From Rhodanobacter sp. PCA2 (GTDB lineage: Bacteria > Pseudomonadota > Gammaproteobacteria > Xanthomonadales > Rhodanobacteraceae), in assembly GCF_013620825.1 (NCBI RefSeq), contig NZ_NJIC01000019.1, positions 46,296-110,295 of the forward strand: a stretch of DNA of 64,000 nucleotides, given 5' to 3'. Position 1 is the first letter of the stretch. Every line of letters begins with the position of its first letter. The translations under genes were made by a program, and so were the position numbers. Of the stretch, positions 53,680-63,727 are shown piece after piece. Below the pieces are notes generated by a model that ran no database searches, was not told the origin of the DNA, and saw only the letters and a list, made by a program, of their open reading frames with translations.

Positions 53680-53768
53680 CGCGTATCCACCCGCGCAACT
53701 GCATTCCGGCCATCCGTGGCCACTTTCAAACCGAGCGGCACCCACAACCGTTACCGAGGAGCTTCGCC

Positions 53769-55451
53769 ATGTGTTCGATTTTCGGAATGTTCGACCTGCA
53801 GCCGGGCGACGATCTGGCCGCCCTGCGCCGGCAGGCGCTGGAGCTGTCGCAGCGCCAGCGCCATCGCGGGCCGGACTGGAGCGGCGTGTTCGTGGATGCG
53901 GGCGTGATCCTGGTGCACGAGCGCCTGGCCATCGTCGATCCGGCCTCGGGCGCGCAGCCGCTGCGTTCGCGCGACGGCGCGCTGGCGCTGGCGGTGAACG
54001 GCGAGATCTACAACCACCGCGAGCTGCGCGCCGCCAGCAGCTACGACTTCACCACCGGCTCGGACTGCGAAGTCATCAACGCCCTGTATCGCGAGCACGG
54101 CGCAGACTTCCTGCCGAAGCTCAACGGCATCTTCGCCTTCGCGCTGTGGGATGGCGCGGCGCAGCGCTACCTGATCGCCCGCGATCCCATCGGCGTCTGC
54201 CCGCTGTACTGGGGCCACGACGCGCAGGGCCGCCTGTGCGTGGCCTCGGAGATGAAGGCGCTGGCCGGCGTGTGCGCGGACGTGGCCACGTTTCCGCCCG
54301 GCCACGTCTACGACAGCGCCACCGGCGAACTGCGCAGCTACTACGCCAGGCCGTGGCGCGATTACGCGGCGACCCGGGGCCAGGGGCCCGCGCCGGGCGA
54401 GCTGCGCCAGGCCTTCGAGCAGGCCGTGCACCGCCAGCTGATGACCGACGTGCCTTACGGCGTGTTGCTTTCGGGCGGCCTCGATTCCTCGCTGGTCGCC
54501 GCCTGCGCCGCCAAGTTCGCCCGCGAGCGCATCGAGGACGGCGACCGCAGCGAGGCCTGGTGGCCGCGCCTGCACTCCTTCGCGATCGGCCTGGATGGTT
54601 CGCCCGACCTCGCCGCCGCGCAGATCGCCGCCGATGCGCTGGGCACGGTGCACCATGGCTTCGTCTACACCTTCTGGGAAGGCCTGGACGCCGTGCCCGA
54701 GGTGATCCGCCACCTGGAAACCTACGACGTCACCACCATCCGCGCCGCCACGCCGATGTACCTGCTCGCACGCCGCATCAAGGCGATGGGCGTGAAGATG
54801 GTGCTGTCGGGCGAAGGCTCCGACGAGATCTTCGGCGGCTACCTGTACTTCCACAAGGCGCCCTCGGCCGAGGCCTTCCACGAGGAAACCGTGCGCAAGC
54901 TCGACGCGCTGCACAGCTACGACTGCCTGCGCGCGAACAAGGCGATGATGGCCTGGGGCGTGGAAGCGCGCGTGCCCTTCCTCGACCTCGAATTCATCGA
55001 CGTGGCGATGGGCATGGACGCCGCCCACAAAATGGTCGACAAGAGCGGGACCGGCAACGGCAAGATCGAAAAGCACGTGCTGCGTGCGGCCTTCGACGGC
55101 GCCTTGCCGAAGGAAATCCTGTGGCGCCAGAAGGAGCAATTCAGCGACGGCGTGGGCTACGGCTGGATCGACGGCCTGAAGGCGCATGCCGAACAGCAGG
55201 TGAGCGATCGCGAATTCGCCGCGGCGGCCTCGCGCTACCCGTTCAACACGCCGGCCACCAAGGAAGCGTATTTCTACCGGCGCATCTTCGAGCAGTTCTA
55301 TCCGGGCGAGGCCTGCGCCGCCACCGTGCCGGGCGGCAAGTCCATCGCCTGTTCCTCGCCCGCCGCGCTGGCCTGGGACCCGGCCTTCGCGGCGCTGGCC
55401 GACCCGTCGGGACGCGCGGTACGCGGGGTGCACGCGCAAGCGCTGGCGTAA
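53769..55451 (+). CDS. asnB: Asparagine synthase B (glutamine-hydrolysing)
   Basis: A 560-residue enzyme making asparagine from aspartate, glutamine and ATP. The N-terminal glutaminase uses Cys2 (MCSIFGMFD), with LAIVDPASGAQPL, VNGEIYNHREL and SDCEVI. The synthetase domain has the PP-loop LLSGGLDSSLVAA, SGEGSDEIFGGYLYF, EARVPFLDLEFIDVAM and KEILWRQKEQFSDGVGY. Length is like E. coli AsnB. GAGGAG precedes the ATG. The long leader with an Asn-rich peptide and terminator indicates control by transcription attenuation. It sits between recJ and prfB, as part of the xanthomonad rpf-region synteny. Confidence 0.95.
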   Translation: MCSIFGMFDLQPGDDLAALRRQALELSQRQRHRGPDWSGVFVDAGVILVHERLAIVDPASGAQPLRSRDGALALAVNGEIYNHRELRAASSYDFTTGSDCEVINALYREHGADFLPKLNGIFAFALWDGAAQRYLIARDPIGVCPLYWGHDAQGRLCVASEMKALAGVCADVATFPPGHVYDSATGELRSYYARPWRDYAATRGQGPAPGELRQAFEQAVHRQLMTDVPYGVLLSGGLDSSLVAACAAKFARERIEDGDRSEAWWPRLHSFAIGLDGSPDLAAAQIAADALGTVHHGFVYTFWEGLDAVPEVIRHLETYDVTTIRAATPMYLLARRIKAMGVKMVLSGEGSDEIFGGYLYFHKAPSAEAFHEETVRKLDALHSYDCLRANKAMMAWGVEARVPFLDLEFIDVAMGMDAAHKMVDKSGTGNGKIEKHVLRAAFDGALPKEILWRQKEQFSDGVGYGWIDGLKAHAEQQVSDREFAAAASRYPFNTPATKEAYFYRRIFEQFYPGEACAATVPGGKSIACSSPAALAWDPAFAALADPSGRAVRGVHAQALA

Positions 55452-55850
55452 CGGGGCGTCGGTGCATCGACCTTGGCGAGGGCCTCGGTTCTCGTCGAGG
55501 TCGGCATTGCCGGACAGCAGCACGGCGATGGAACGGGTGCCGGATGCGGGCCAGCAGGCAAGCCAGGCCGACGATCGCGTAGACCACCAGGACGCTGAAG
55601 GCGATCAGCCTGAAGATTTTCCTGCCGAGGTGGAGCACCCATCCCGCGGCAAGGGCGAGGGCGGGGCCGTATACCAGGGACTGGAATCGCTCGTTCGTGC
55701 GGGCAACGGCCCGGGCAGGGAAGGAGGCGGCTTCGCCCGGGCCGGCATCGGCGGTCGGACGTCGGACGAAGCCGGATTACAGGCTTTGCGACAGTCCCCT
55801 CTGTGACGTATCTGCTATTCTTCCGGCCTTTGCCGTTCGTCATCATTCCC
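55452..55850. other. Intergenic region asnB-prfB with a possible decayed minus-strand frame
   Basis: The 399 bp hold the prfB promoter at the right end. On the minus strand from about 55700 to 55530 a frame reads a hydrophobic membrane-like sequence (IFRLIAFSVLVVYAIVGLACL) with GC-rich third positions. It seems to continue only after a frame change (IAVLLSGNADLDEN) and has no start or stop that fits. It may be a gene remnant or chance. Confidence 0.4.
55786..55814 (+). promoter_or_regulatory. Candidate promoter of prfB
   Basis: TTGCGA (55786-55791), 17-bp spacer, TATCTG (55809-55814). TATTCT at 55816-55821 is another possible -10. The predicted start is about 30 bp before the prfB ATG. Confidence 0.4.
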
Positions 55851-56976
55851 ATGATTGAAACCAATCCGATCCTCGCGCAGATCGCGGACCTCACGGCCCG
55901 CGTCGAGTCGCTTAGGGGGTATCTTTGACTACGCAACCAAGCGTGAGCGTCTCGAAGAAGTAAGCCGCGAGCTGGAAAGCCCCAACGTCTGGGACGACCC
56001 GCCGCGCGCGCAGGAACTGGGCCGCGAACGTGCGCGCCTGGATACCGTGGTCACCGGCATCGACGAACTCACCGCGGGCCTCTCCGACGCCGGGGAACTG
56101 GTGGAGATGGCCGCCGCCGACGGCGACGAGGAAACCGTCGCCTCCGTCGTGGACGACGTGGCCAGGCTGGAAGCCCGCGTGGGCAAGCTGGAATTCCAGC
56201 GCATGTTCTCCGGCAAGATGGATTCGGCGAACGCCTTCGTGGACATCCAGGCCGGCGCCGGCGGCACCGAGGCGCAGGACTGGGCCGAGATGCTGCTGCG
56301 CATGTACCTGCGCTGGGCCGAGTCGCGCGGCTGGAAGACCGAGCTGCTGGAAGCCTCCGGCGGCGAAGTGGCGGGCATCAAGTCGGCCACGTTCCGCGTG
56401 GAAGGCGACTACGCCTACGGCTGGCTGAAGACCGAGATCGGCGTGCACCGCCTGGTGCGCAAGAGCCCGTTCGACTCCGACAACCGCCGCCACACCAGCT
56501 TCACCAGCGTGTTCGTGTCGCCCGAAGTCGACGACGACATCGACATCGAGATCAACCCGGCCGACCTCAAGACCGACGTCTATCGTTCGTCCGGCGCCGG
56601 CGGCCAGCACGTCAACAAGACCGAGTCCGCGGTGCGCATCACCCACGTACCCAGCGGCGTGGTGGTGGCCTGCCAGACCGAGCGCAGCCAGCACGCCAAC
56701 CGCGACCGCGCAATGAAGATGCTGGCCGCGAAGCTGTACGAGCTCGAGGTGCAGAAGCGCAACGCCGAGAAGGACGCGCTGGAAGCCACCAAGTCCGACA
56801 TCGGCTGGGGCAGCCAGATCCGCAACTACGTGCTCGACCAGAGCCGCATCAAGGACCTGCGCACCGGCGTGGAGCGTTCCGACACGCAGAAGGTGCTGGA
56901 CGGCGACCTCGACGAGTTCATCGAGGCCAGCCTGAAATCCGGCCTGGACGCGGGCGCCAAGCGCGTCGATGCCTGA
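55851..56976 (+). CDS. prfB: Peptide chain release factor 2, with programmed +1 frameshift
   Basis: RF2 recognises UGA and UAA stop codons. The zero frame starts at ATG 55851 and runs 25 codons to an in-frame TGA (55926-55928). The site reads CTT-AGG-GGG-TAT-CTT-TGA-C: an internal Shine-Dalgarno (AGGGGG, 55914-55919) three bases before the slippery CTT and the TGA. Ribosomes slip +1 on CTT and continue at GAC 55927, giving 374 residues. The rest has the RF2 SPF-type anticodon region ([13 protein letters not shown]), where RF1 would have PAT, and the catalytic GGQ in [17 protein letters not shown]. Production is autoregulated by RF2 level. Followed by lysS two genes later. Confidence 0.96.
55911..55929 (+). 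promoter_or_regulatory. RF2 programmed +1 frameshift site
   Basis: CTTAGGGGGTATCTTTGAC has every element of the classical RF2 recoding signal: SD-like AGGGGG, 3-nt spacer, CUU slippery codon, UGA stop followed by C. Confidence 0.97.
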
Positions 56977-57018
56977 GCAAGGTCCAAGATCACGCGAACC
57001 ACAGACGAGGTAGCCAGC

Positions 57019-57369
57019 ATGAATGCCAAGAAGATTTGCAGCATCCTGTTTGCCTGTGCCGCCCTGGCGGCGTTCGGCGCGGTCGCGCAGGAGAGCGCCG
57101 GCCAGGAGATCAAGCAGGGTGCGAAGGACGTCGGCCACGGTGTCGCCAACGGCGCCCGGGCCGTGGGTCATGCCACCAAGCATGTCGCCCACAAGATCGG
57201 CCACGGCGCCAAGGAGGCCGGCACCGGCATCGGCCATGGCGCGAAGAAGGCGGGCATCGCCGTCGGCCATGGCGCCAGGGATGCCGGTGTCGCCGTCGGC
57301 CACGGCGCGAAAGAAGGCTGGGATGCCACCAAACACGCGACCAGGAAGGTGTTCGGCAAGGACGATTGA
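57019..57369 (+). CDS. Secreted protein with 11-residue Gly/His/Ala/Lys repeats
   Basis: A 116-residue protein with signal peptide (residues 1-23, AALAAFGAVAQ). From about residue 38 come six consecutive 11-residue units of the form (V/I)GHGAKxAGxx: VGHGVANGARA, VGHATKHVAHK, IGHGAKEAGTG, IGHGAKKAGIA, VGHGARDAGVA, VGHGAKEGWDA, then a basic tail. An 11-residue period is what amphipathic helices of LEA-like and apolipoprotein-like proteins have, so membrane surface binding or desiccation protection are possible; His could bind metal. Located between prfB and lysS. No family recognised with certainty. Confidence 0.8.
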   Translation: MNAKKICSILFACAALAAFGAVAQESAGQEIKQGAKDVGHGVANGARAVGHATKHVAHKIGHGAKEAGTGIGHGAKKAGIAVGHGARDAGVAVGHGAKEGWDATKHATRKVFGKDD

Positions 57370-57384
57370 TCGTTCCGACATGTT

Positions 57385-57505
57385 TCATCCCGTTCACCCT
57401 GAGCGTCGGCCCGAAGGGCCAGAGTCGAAGGGGGCGAATGGCCGGTCGCTTCGACTTCGCTTGCTGCCGCAAGCTACGCTCGGCGTGTACGGAAATCGCA
57501 AGCCA
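57385..57505. repeat. Possible dispersed palindromic repeat between the 11-mer-repeat gene and lysS
   Basis: TTCACCCTGAGCG...AGTCGAAGGG followed by CGCTTCGACTTCGC gives inverted AGTCGAAG/CTTCGACT arms. The wording resembles repeats frequent in xanthomonads, but no second copy is present in this window to prove it. Confidence 0.4.
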
Positions 57506-57561
57506 TTCCCGGAAGCCCCCACATCCGCCGGCATGAATGCGCCGGCCACCACGGAAGCCCC

Positions 57562-59082
<1,521 letters not shown>

Positions 59083-59150
59083 GCAAGGGGGCGCGTTCTG
59101 GCGCCCTGGCGTCGCAAGGGGCCCGCCGTGTACTGCAAGCAGATTCGGAC

Positions 59151-62100
59151 ATGATCATGCCGTGCGTTGCCGCCCTGTTCGGGCGGCGAGTGCGCTGGCG
59201 CGCCATCGCATCGGCGTTCGTGCTGCTGTACGGCGTGCTGAAAGCGTGCATGGTCGGTGCAGTCGATCTGCCCATTGCCATTCTTGGTGTCGACGTGGGC
59301 CTGGACCGGCAGGACATTCGCGTCCTGTACCAGGATCGCGACAGGCTGGTGTGGACTGGCACGAACAAGGGTTTGTACGTCTTCGACGGTGTGGGTTTCC
59401 TGCACATGGGGAGCGCGCAGGGGTTCGACTCCTCTGCGGTCGTCGGCATGAGCCAGGATGCTTCCGGCGATCTCTGGATAGCCACGTCGGTCGGCATGCA
59501 GGTATACCACCAGGGGCGCTTTGCGACCGTCGAGCCAGACGGGCATCCACTGATTGCCGACCCCGGCCAGACGATGGCGGTCAAACCCGATCACACCCGG
59601 CTGGTGGTCAGCGGCCATGGCCTGCGGGTCGTGGCAAGACAGGCTGGCGGAGACTGGACGGCGCAGCCGCTCTTTTCGCTCCAGCAGCGCCAGCAGGATC
59701 CGCTGCTGGAGCGGATTGGTGTCGTGGCCACGCAGGCAGACGCGGTCTGGTTCAGCTGCGGCGACGAACTCTGCCGGCTCCAGCGCGGGGCGATCCGGCA
59801 TTTCGGAATCCGGGAAGGCGTGCCTGCGGATACATGGCGGGACATCCTGGTTGCACGCGACGGGACCCTGTGGGTGCGCGGGGATCGCACGGTGCTGCAT
59901 ATGGCGCCCGGTGCACCGGGTTTTGTCGAACAGCGTCTTCCCGCCGGACAAGCATGGGTTTACGGCGCCAGCGGGCTGCTGGCGCAGGATGCCCACGACG
60001 GCATCGTCGTAGGCACGACGACAGGCCTGCTACGTCTCGAAGGCAAGGATTGGAAGGTGTACGGCAGCAAGCAAGGCATCGTGCCGGACCACCCCGCGCT
60101 GCCCGTATCGACCCTGCTTGCCGACAGCGACGGCAGCCTGTGGATGGGTAACTCCGGTGCGGGCGTGCTCCATTGGGCGAGAAACGCGGCTGTCGAGAAT
60201 TGGGGCGCGTGGGATGGATGGAGCCAGGCCGAGTACGCAGCCCTGCATCGCATCGACGAGCTCACGCTTTGGGTGCCCGACGAAACCGACTCGCGATCCG
60301 GCGCTGGCGACCAGCGCAACAAGCGCTGGCCGTTGACTTCGTTGCCGCCGGGCCAGGCGCACATGGCGCTGGCCGCGCCGGACGGTTCCATGTGGCACTT
60401 CCATTTCGATGGGCGAATCACGCGGCGACGGCCGGGTGCCATCCGCCCGACCACGGTGGTCGTGCTCAAGGCCTACATCCGCGGCGTGCTGGCCACCAGT
60501 ACGGGAAAGTTCTGGATCTATACCCAAGGCGGCATCGATACCCTGGATCCGGAAAGCGCCGTGGTGACGCGTGCCGGCCATATCCAGCAGGGCACCAGTT
60601 GTTCCGATGCCGTCGAAGACAATGCCGGGCGCATCTGGGCAGCCTGCAGTACCGGCCTCTATCGCCACGACGGGCAGTGGGAGCAGGTCGCCTTGTACTC
60701 CGCGCATGGGTCGCGGACCGTTCCGATCGCGCCTGAGCGCATTGCCATCACCCCCGATGGCCGACTGTGGATCAGCACCAAAGACGCCAGGTTGCTGGTG
60801 TCGCAGATAAGCATGGCGCACAAGCTGCTCGTGCAACCGGCCAGCGATATCCTGCGCGCCGGGACGCGGCTCGACTTCCTCAGGATCGACAAGCGCGGGT
60901 GGTTGTGGACCGGCAATGCCACCGGCGTGGGGGTATTCGACGGCACGCGCTGGACGCGTCTCTCCTCACGCGACGGGTTGTTGCTGGACGAGCAGGGCAA
61001 CCTGTCTTTCCACGCGGACGACGACGGCTCCGTATGGATCGCCGCGAAGACCGGCCTGTCGCATCTCGCCCATCCCATGCGGCTGGTGGTTCCGCCCGTC
61101 TGGCGGCCCAGGGTCATTGCGGCGGATTACGGCGGCACGGATCTCTTGCCCGCTCCTGCGACCCCATTCGACCGGGACAAGGTCGTCACCCTGCATCTGG
61201 CCGTCACCGGCAACAGCACCGCCAATCCGGTACGTTATCGCTACCGGCTTGAAGGCGTCGACAAGGAGTGGCACGAGACCAGCGATCGAAGCGTGGCCTA
61301 TCCGTTGGTCGATGCCGGCACCTACCGCTTCGAAGTGCAGGCGATAGACCTGAACCACGAAAATGCGTCGGCTATCGCCGCGTGGACATTCACCTTGACT
61401 GCGCCGTGGTGGCAGTCGCCGTGGGCGCCGTTGCTCGCGCTTCCCTTGCCGATCGGTGTCGCCGTGGCGTTTGCATGGCGCTGGCGCAACGCCACCCTGG
61501 TGGCCAGAAACCGCCGGCTCGAACACACGGTGGAGCGGCGTACGGCACGGCTCAGGCTGGCGTTGCATGCACGCAACGACCTGCTTGCAAGGATCAGCCA
61601 CGACCTGCGCTCGCCGTTGGCCAACATCATCGAATGCGTGAACCGGTGGCGCGCCGGCGACACCCGGCGCGATTATCCACGCATCATCGAGCAGAGCATC
61701 TGGCTGCAGATCGGGCTGATCGACGATTTGCTGGAATTTGCGCAGGACGAGCACGCCAGCGCCGAACTGGACGAGGCGCCAGGCTATCTGCATGCCTTCC
61801 TTGCCGAGATCGTGGCGCAGGCCGCATTGATGGCGGAGCGCGGCGGCAACCAGTTCACCCATCGCTTCGACGACAATTTGCCGATGGTCGTCAAGGCCGA
61901 TTTCCGCCGCCTGCGGCGCGTTCTCCTGAACCTGCTCGGCAACGCCGCCAAATTCACCCATGGAGGCCTGGTCGAGTTCGACGTGAAGGTGGTGCAGGGC
62001 GACGCCGAACGCGTGCGCCTCGGCTTCGCCGTTCGCGACAATGGCATCGGCATTGCGGCCGACAAGCTCGAATCGCTGCTGGAACCGTTCGTGCGCGGCA

Positions 62101-62672
62101 GCAATGTCGAGCACCGCGAGGGCAGGGGACTGGGCCTGTCCATCGTGACGCATTGGCTGGCTCGCATGCATGCGCACTTGCGGGCCAGCCGGCTGGGCAC
62201 GGGCGGCAGCGAATTCTCCTTCGTGCTGGATTTCCACACCGCCAGCGAGGCCGAAGTGGACTCCAGCCTGCTCGGCGACGATCCGATGGAGACCGACTAC
62301 GACGGCAATGGCCAGGCGATCGTGGTGGTGGACGACCAGGCGCAGAACCGCGACATGCTGTGCGACCTGCTCGACAGCTACGGCTTCGCCAGTTTCCCTG
62401 CAAGCAGTGGCGAGGAAGCCTTGCGAATCGTGGCTACGCAGCGTCCAGCCATGGTCATCGCCGACCAATACATGGACGACATGGACGGCTGGGCGTTGCT
62501 GGCGGAGTTGCGCAAGACACGCGCCGACCTGCCGGTCATCCTTTGCTCCGCCGCACCATCGCGCCGCCCGGATGCTTTCGATCCAACGCTGGATTTCGAT
62601 GCGGCGCTGCTCAAGCCCGTCAGCGTGCGGCAGTTGCTGCAGGAGATCGAAGGCAGGCTGTCGGGCCGTTGA
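59151..62672 (+). CDS. Hybrid two-component sensor kinase with beta-propeller and Y_Y_Y periplasmic domain
   Basis: A 1173-residue protein. After an N-terminal membrane segment (residues 15-36), residues about 40-640 hold two-component-propeller repeats (DGSLWMGNSG, RDGTLWVRGD, DGRLWISTKD, DGSVWIAAKTG). A Y_Y_Y domain (about 680-745, YRYRLEGVDKEWHETSD) is followed by one membrane helix (ALLALPLPIGVAVAFAW). Then the kinase: H817 in ISHDLRSPLANI, N-box LLNLLGNAAKF, G-boxes DNGIGIA and GRGLGLSI. The receiver has D1061-D1062, acceptor D1105 (MVIADQYMDDMDG) and K1155. No DNA-binding domain is attached, so phosphate probably goes on to the convergent receiver-AraC protein. Confidence 0.9.
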   Translation: MIMPCVAALFGRRVRWRAIASAFVLLYGVLKACMVGAVDLPIAILGVDVGLDRQDIRVLYQDRDRLVWTGTNKGLYVFDGVGFLHMGSAQGFDSSAVVGMSQDASGDLWIATSVGMQVYHQGRFATVEPDGHPLIADPGQTMAVKPDHTRLVVSGHGLRVVARQAGGDWTAQPLFSLQQRQQDPLLERIGVVATQADAVWFSCGDELCRLQRGAIRHFGIREGVPADTWRDILVARDGTLWVRGDRTVLHMAPGAPGFVEQRLPAGQAWVYGASGLLAQDAHDGIVVGTTTGLLRLEGKDWKVYGSKQGIVPDHPALPVSTLLADSDGSLWMGNSGAGVLHWARNAAVENWGAWDGWSQAEYAALHRIDELTLWVPDETDSRSGAGDQRNKRWPLTSLPPGQAHMALAAPDGSMWHFHFDGRITRRRPGAIRPTTVVVLKAYIRGVLATSTGKFWIYTQGGIDTLDPESAVVTRAGHIQQGTSCSDAVEDNAGRIWAACSTGLYRHDGQWEQVALYSAHGSRTVPIAPERIAITPDGRLWISTKDARLLVSQISMAHKLLVQPASDILRAGTRLDFLRIDKRGWLWTGNATGVGVFDGTRWTRLSSRDGLLLDEQGNLSFHADDDGSVWIAAKTGLSHLAHPMRLVVPPVWRPRVIAADYGGTDLLPAPATPFDRDKVVTLHLAVTGNSTANPVRYRYRLEGVDKEWHETSDRSVAYPLVDAGTYRFEVQAIDLNHENASAIAAWTFTLTAPWWQSPWAPLLALPLPIGVAVAFAWRWRNATLVARNRRLEHTVERRTARLRLALHARNDLLARISHDLRSPLANIIECVNRWRAGDTRRDYPRIIEQSIWLQIGLIDDLLEFAQDEHASAELDEAPGYLHAFLAEIVAQAALMAERGGNQFTHRFDDNLPMVVKADFRRLRRVLLNLLGNAAKFTHGGLVEFDVKVVQGDAERVRLGFAVRDNGIGIAADKLESLLEPFVRGSNVEHREGRGLGLSIVTHWLARMHAHLRASRLGTGGSEFSFVLDFHTASEAEVDSSLLGDDPMETDYDGNGQAIVVVDDQAQNRDMLCDLLDSYGFASFPASSGEEALRIVATQRPAMVIADQYMDDMDGWALLAELRKTRADLPVILCSAAPSRRPDAFDPTLDFDAALLKPVSVRQLLQEIEGRLSGR

Positions 62673-62694
62673 AAGCCTCGCCGCCGCGGGCGTT

Positions 62695-63471
62695 TCAATC
62701 GTCCGCGTCGTCGTCGCCGACGTGCATGCTCGAGCGATAGGCCGTGGGCGTCATGCCCATGCGCTCGCGGAAGGCCGTGGTGAAGTTGCAGGCGCTGCGG
62801 AAACCGACCTGCTCGGCGATGTCCTGCATGCCAAGATGCGAATTGGCCAGCAGCTCGCGACCACGGCGCAAGCGTTCCTCGCGAATCCAGTGGAACACCG
62901 TCACGCCCAGCCGCTCGCGGAAAATCGCCGACAGCCGCTTGCCATGCGTGCCGGCCTTGCCCGCAATCTCGCCGAGCTGCGGCAAGTCGGCCAGGTTCGC
63001 GAGAATGAACCCCATGGCCGCGCGCAGGGTCACCTCGTCCGGATGCAGGGAGACTGGCGATTCCGCCGGCGCGGGCGGCGCCATGTTGCGGGCGGCAAGC
63101 TTCAGGTGGATGCGTACCCGCGCCAGCACCTCCATGGGCAGGCAGGGCTTGAGGATGTAATCGACTCCCCCGTTGAGCAGGCCCTCAAGCCGTTCTTTGT
63201 CGGCGCTGGCCGAACTGAAGAAAATGACGGGGATATCCCGCGTTTGCGGGTCGGCCTTCAGGATGCGGCAAGCGGCGAAACCATCCGCTCCCGGCATGCG
63301 CACGTCGAGCAGGATGATGTCCGGCTGCAATGCCTGCGCGCGGTGGTAGCCCTGCTGGGCGTCGGTGGCCAGGTTGATGCGTATGCCTTCGGCAAGCAGC
63401 AACTCGGTGATGCCACGGATGTCTTCCGGGCGATCATCGATGATCAGCACGAACGCCTGCTTCTCTGCCAT
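62695..63471 (-). CDS. Response regulator with receiver and AraC-type DNA-binding domain
   Basis: A 258-residue regulator. Receiver: acidic pair D12-D13, acceptor D56 (IILLDVRMPGADG), K108 (YILKP). Linker about 125-155. AraC/XylS helix-turn-helix at about 160-250: KRLSAIFRERLGVTVFHWI, ERLRRGRELLANS, MQDIAEQVGFRSACNFTTAF and MGMTPTAYR. ATG at 63471 has GGGAAG seven bases upstream; a GTG nine codons earlier is the alternative. Its end converges on the hybrid sensor (22 bp apart) and it diverges from the adhesin gene, which makes that promoter a likely target. Confidence 0.9.
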   Translation of the reverse strand: MAEKQAFVLIIDDRPEDIRGITELLLAEGIRINLATDAQQGYHRAQALQPDIILLDVRMPGADGFAACRILKADPQTRDIPVIFFSSASADKERLEGLLNGGVDYILKPCLPMEVLARVRIHLKLAARNMAPPAPAESPVSLHPDEVTLRAAMGFILANLADLPQLGEIAGKAGTHGKRLSAIFRERLGVTVFHWIREERLRRGRELLANSHLGMQDIAEQVGFRSACNFTTAFRERMGMTPTAYRSSMHVGDDDADD

Positions 63472-63543
63472 GCCACGTCTTCCCTGGGATGTCTTCACCT
63501 GTCGGCCAGGTTCGATTCTGGACTGATGGGCGTTCCGCCAAAG

Positions 63544-63600
63544 CCGTCACGCCCTGCGGCAAAAGTGCGCACTGACGTCCGTCACTAATCTGGCGTCACA
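63544..63600. promoter_or_regulatory. Repeated GTCAC motifs in the regulator-adhesin intergenic region
   Basis: CGTCAC occurs at 63545-63550, 63580-63585 and 63594-63599, and the middle copy is half of a dyad TGACG-TC-CGTCA (63573-63584) next to the palindrome GTGCGCAC (63565-63572). These could be operators for the AraC-type regulator or another factor. The 256-bp region holds no gene. Confidence 0.35.
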
Positions 63601-63652
63601 GGGCGGTTCCAGGCGCGTCATTGCACCAAACGGTAGCGATTATCGCGGTATT

Positions 63653-63687
63653 CCGCGCGCGTATCCGTGCGCGCGCGGGCAGTTTTT
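63653..63687 (+). terminator. Hairpin with T5 in the adhesin 5' leader (possible attenuator)
   Basis: CCGCGCGCG (63653-63661) pairs with CGCGCGCGG (63670-63678), loop of eight, and TTTTT follows at 63683-63687. It lies 41 bp before the adhesin ATG with no plus-strand gene upstream closer than the sensor, so it may end read-through or attenuate the adhesin message. Confidence 0.4.
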
Positions 63688-63727
63688 GAAGCCGTCCTTT
63701 CATTTTCCTGAACAGGACGTCTTCGCC

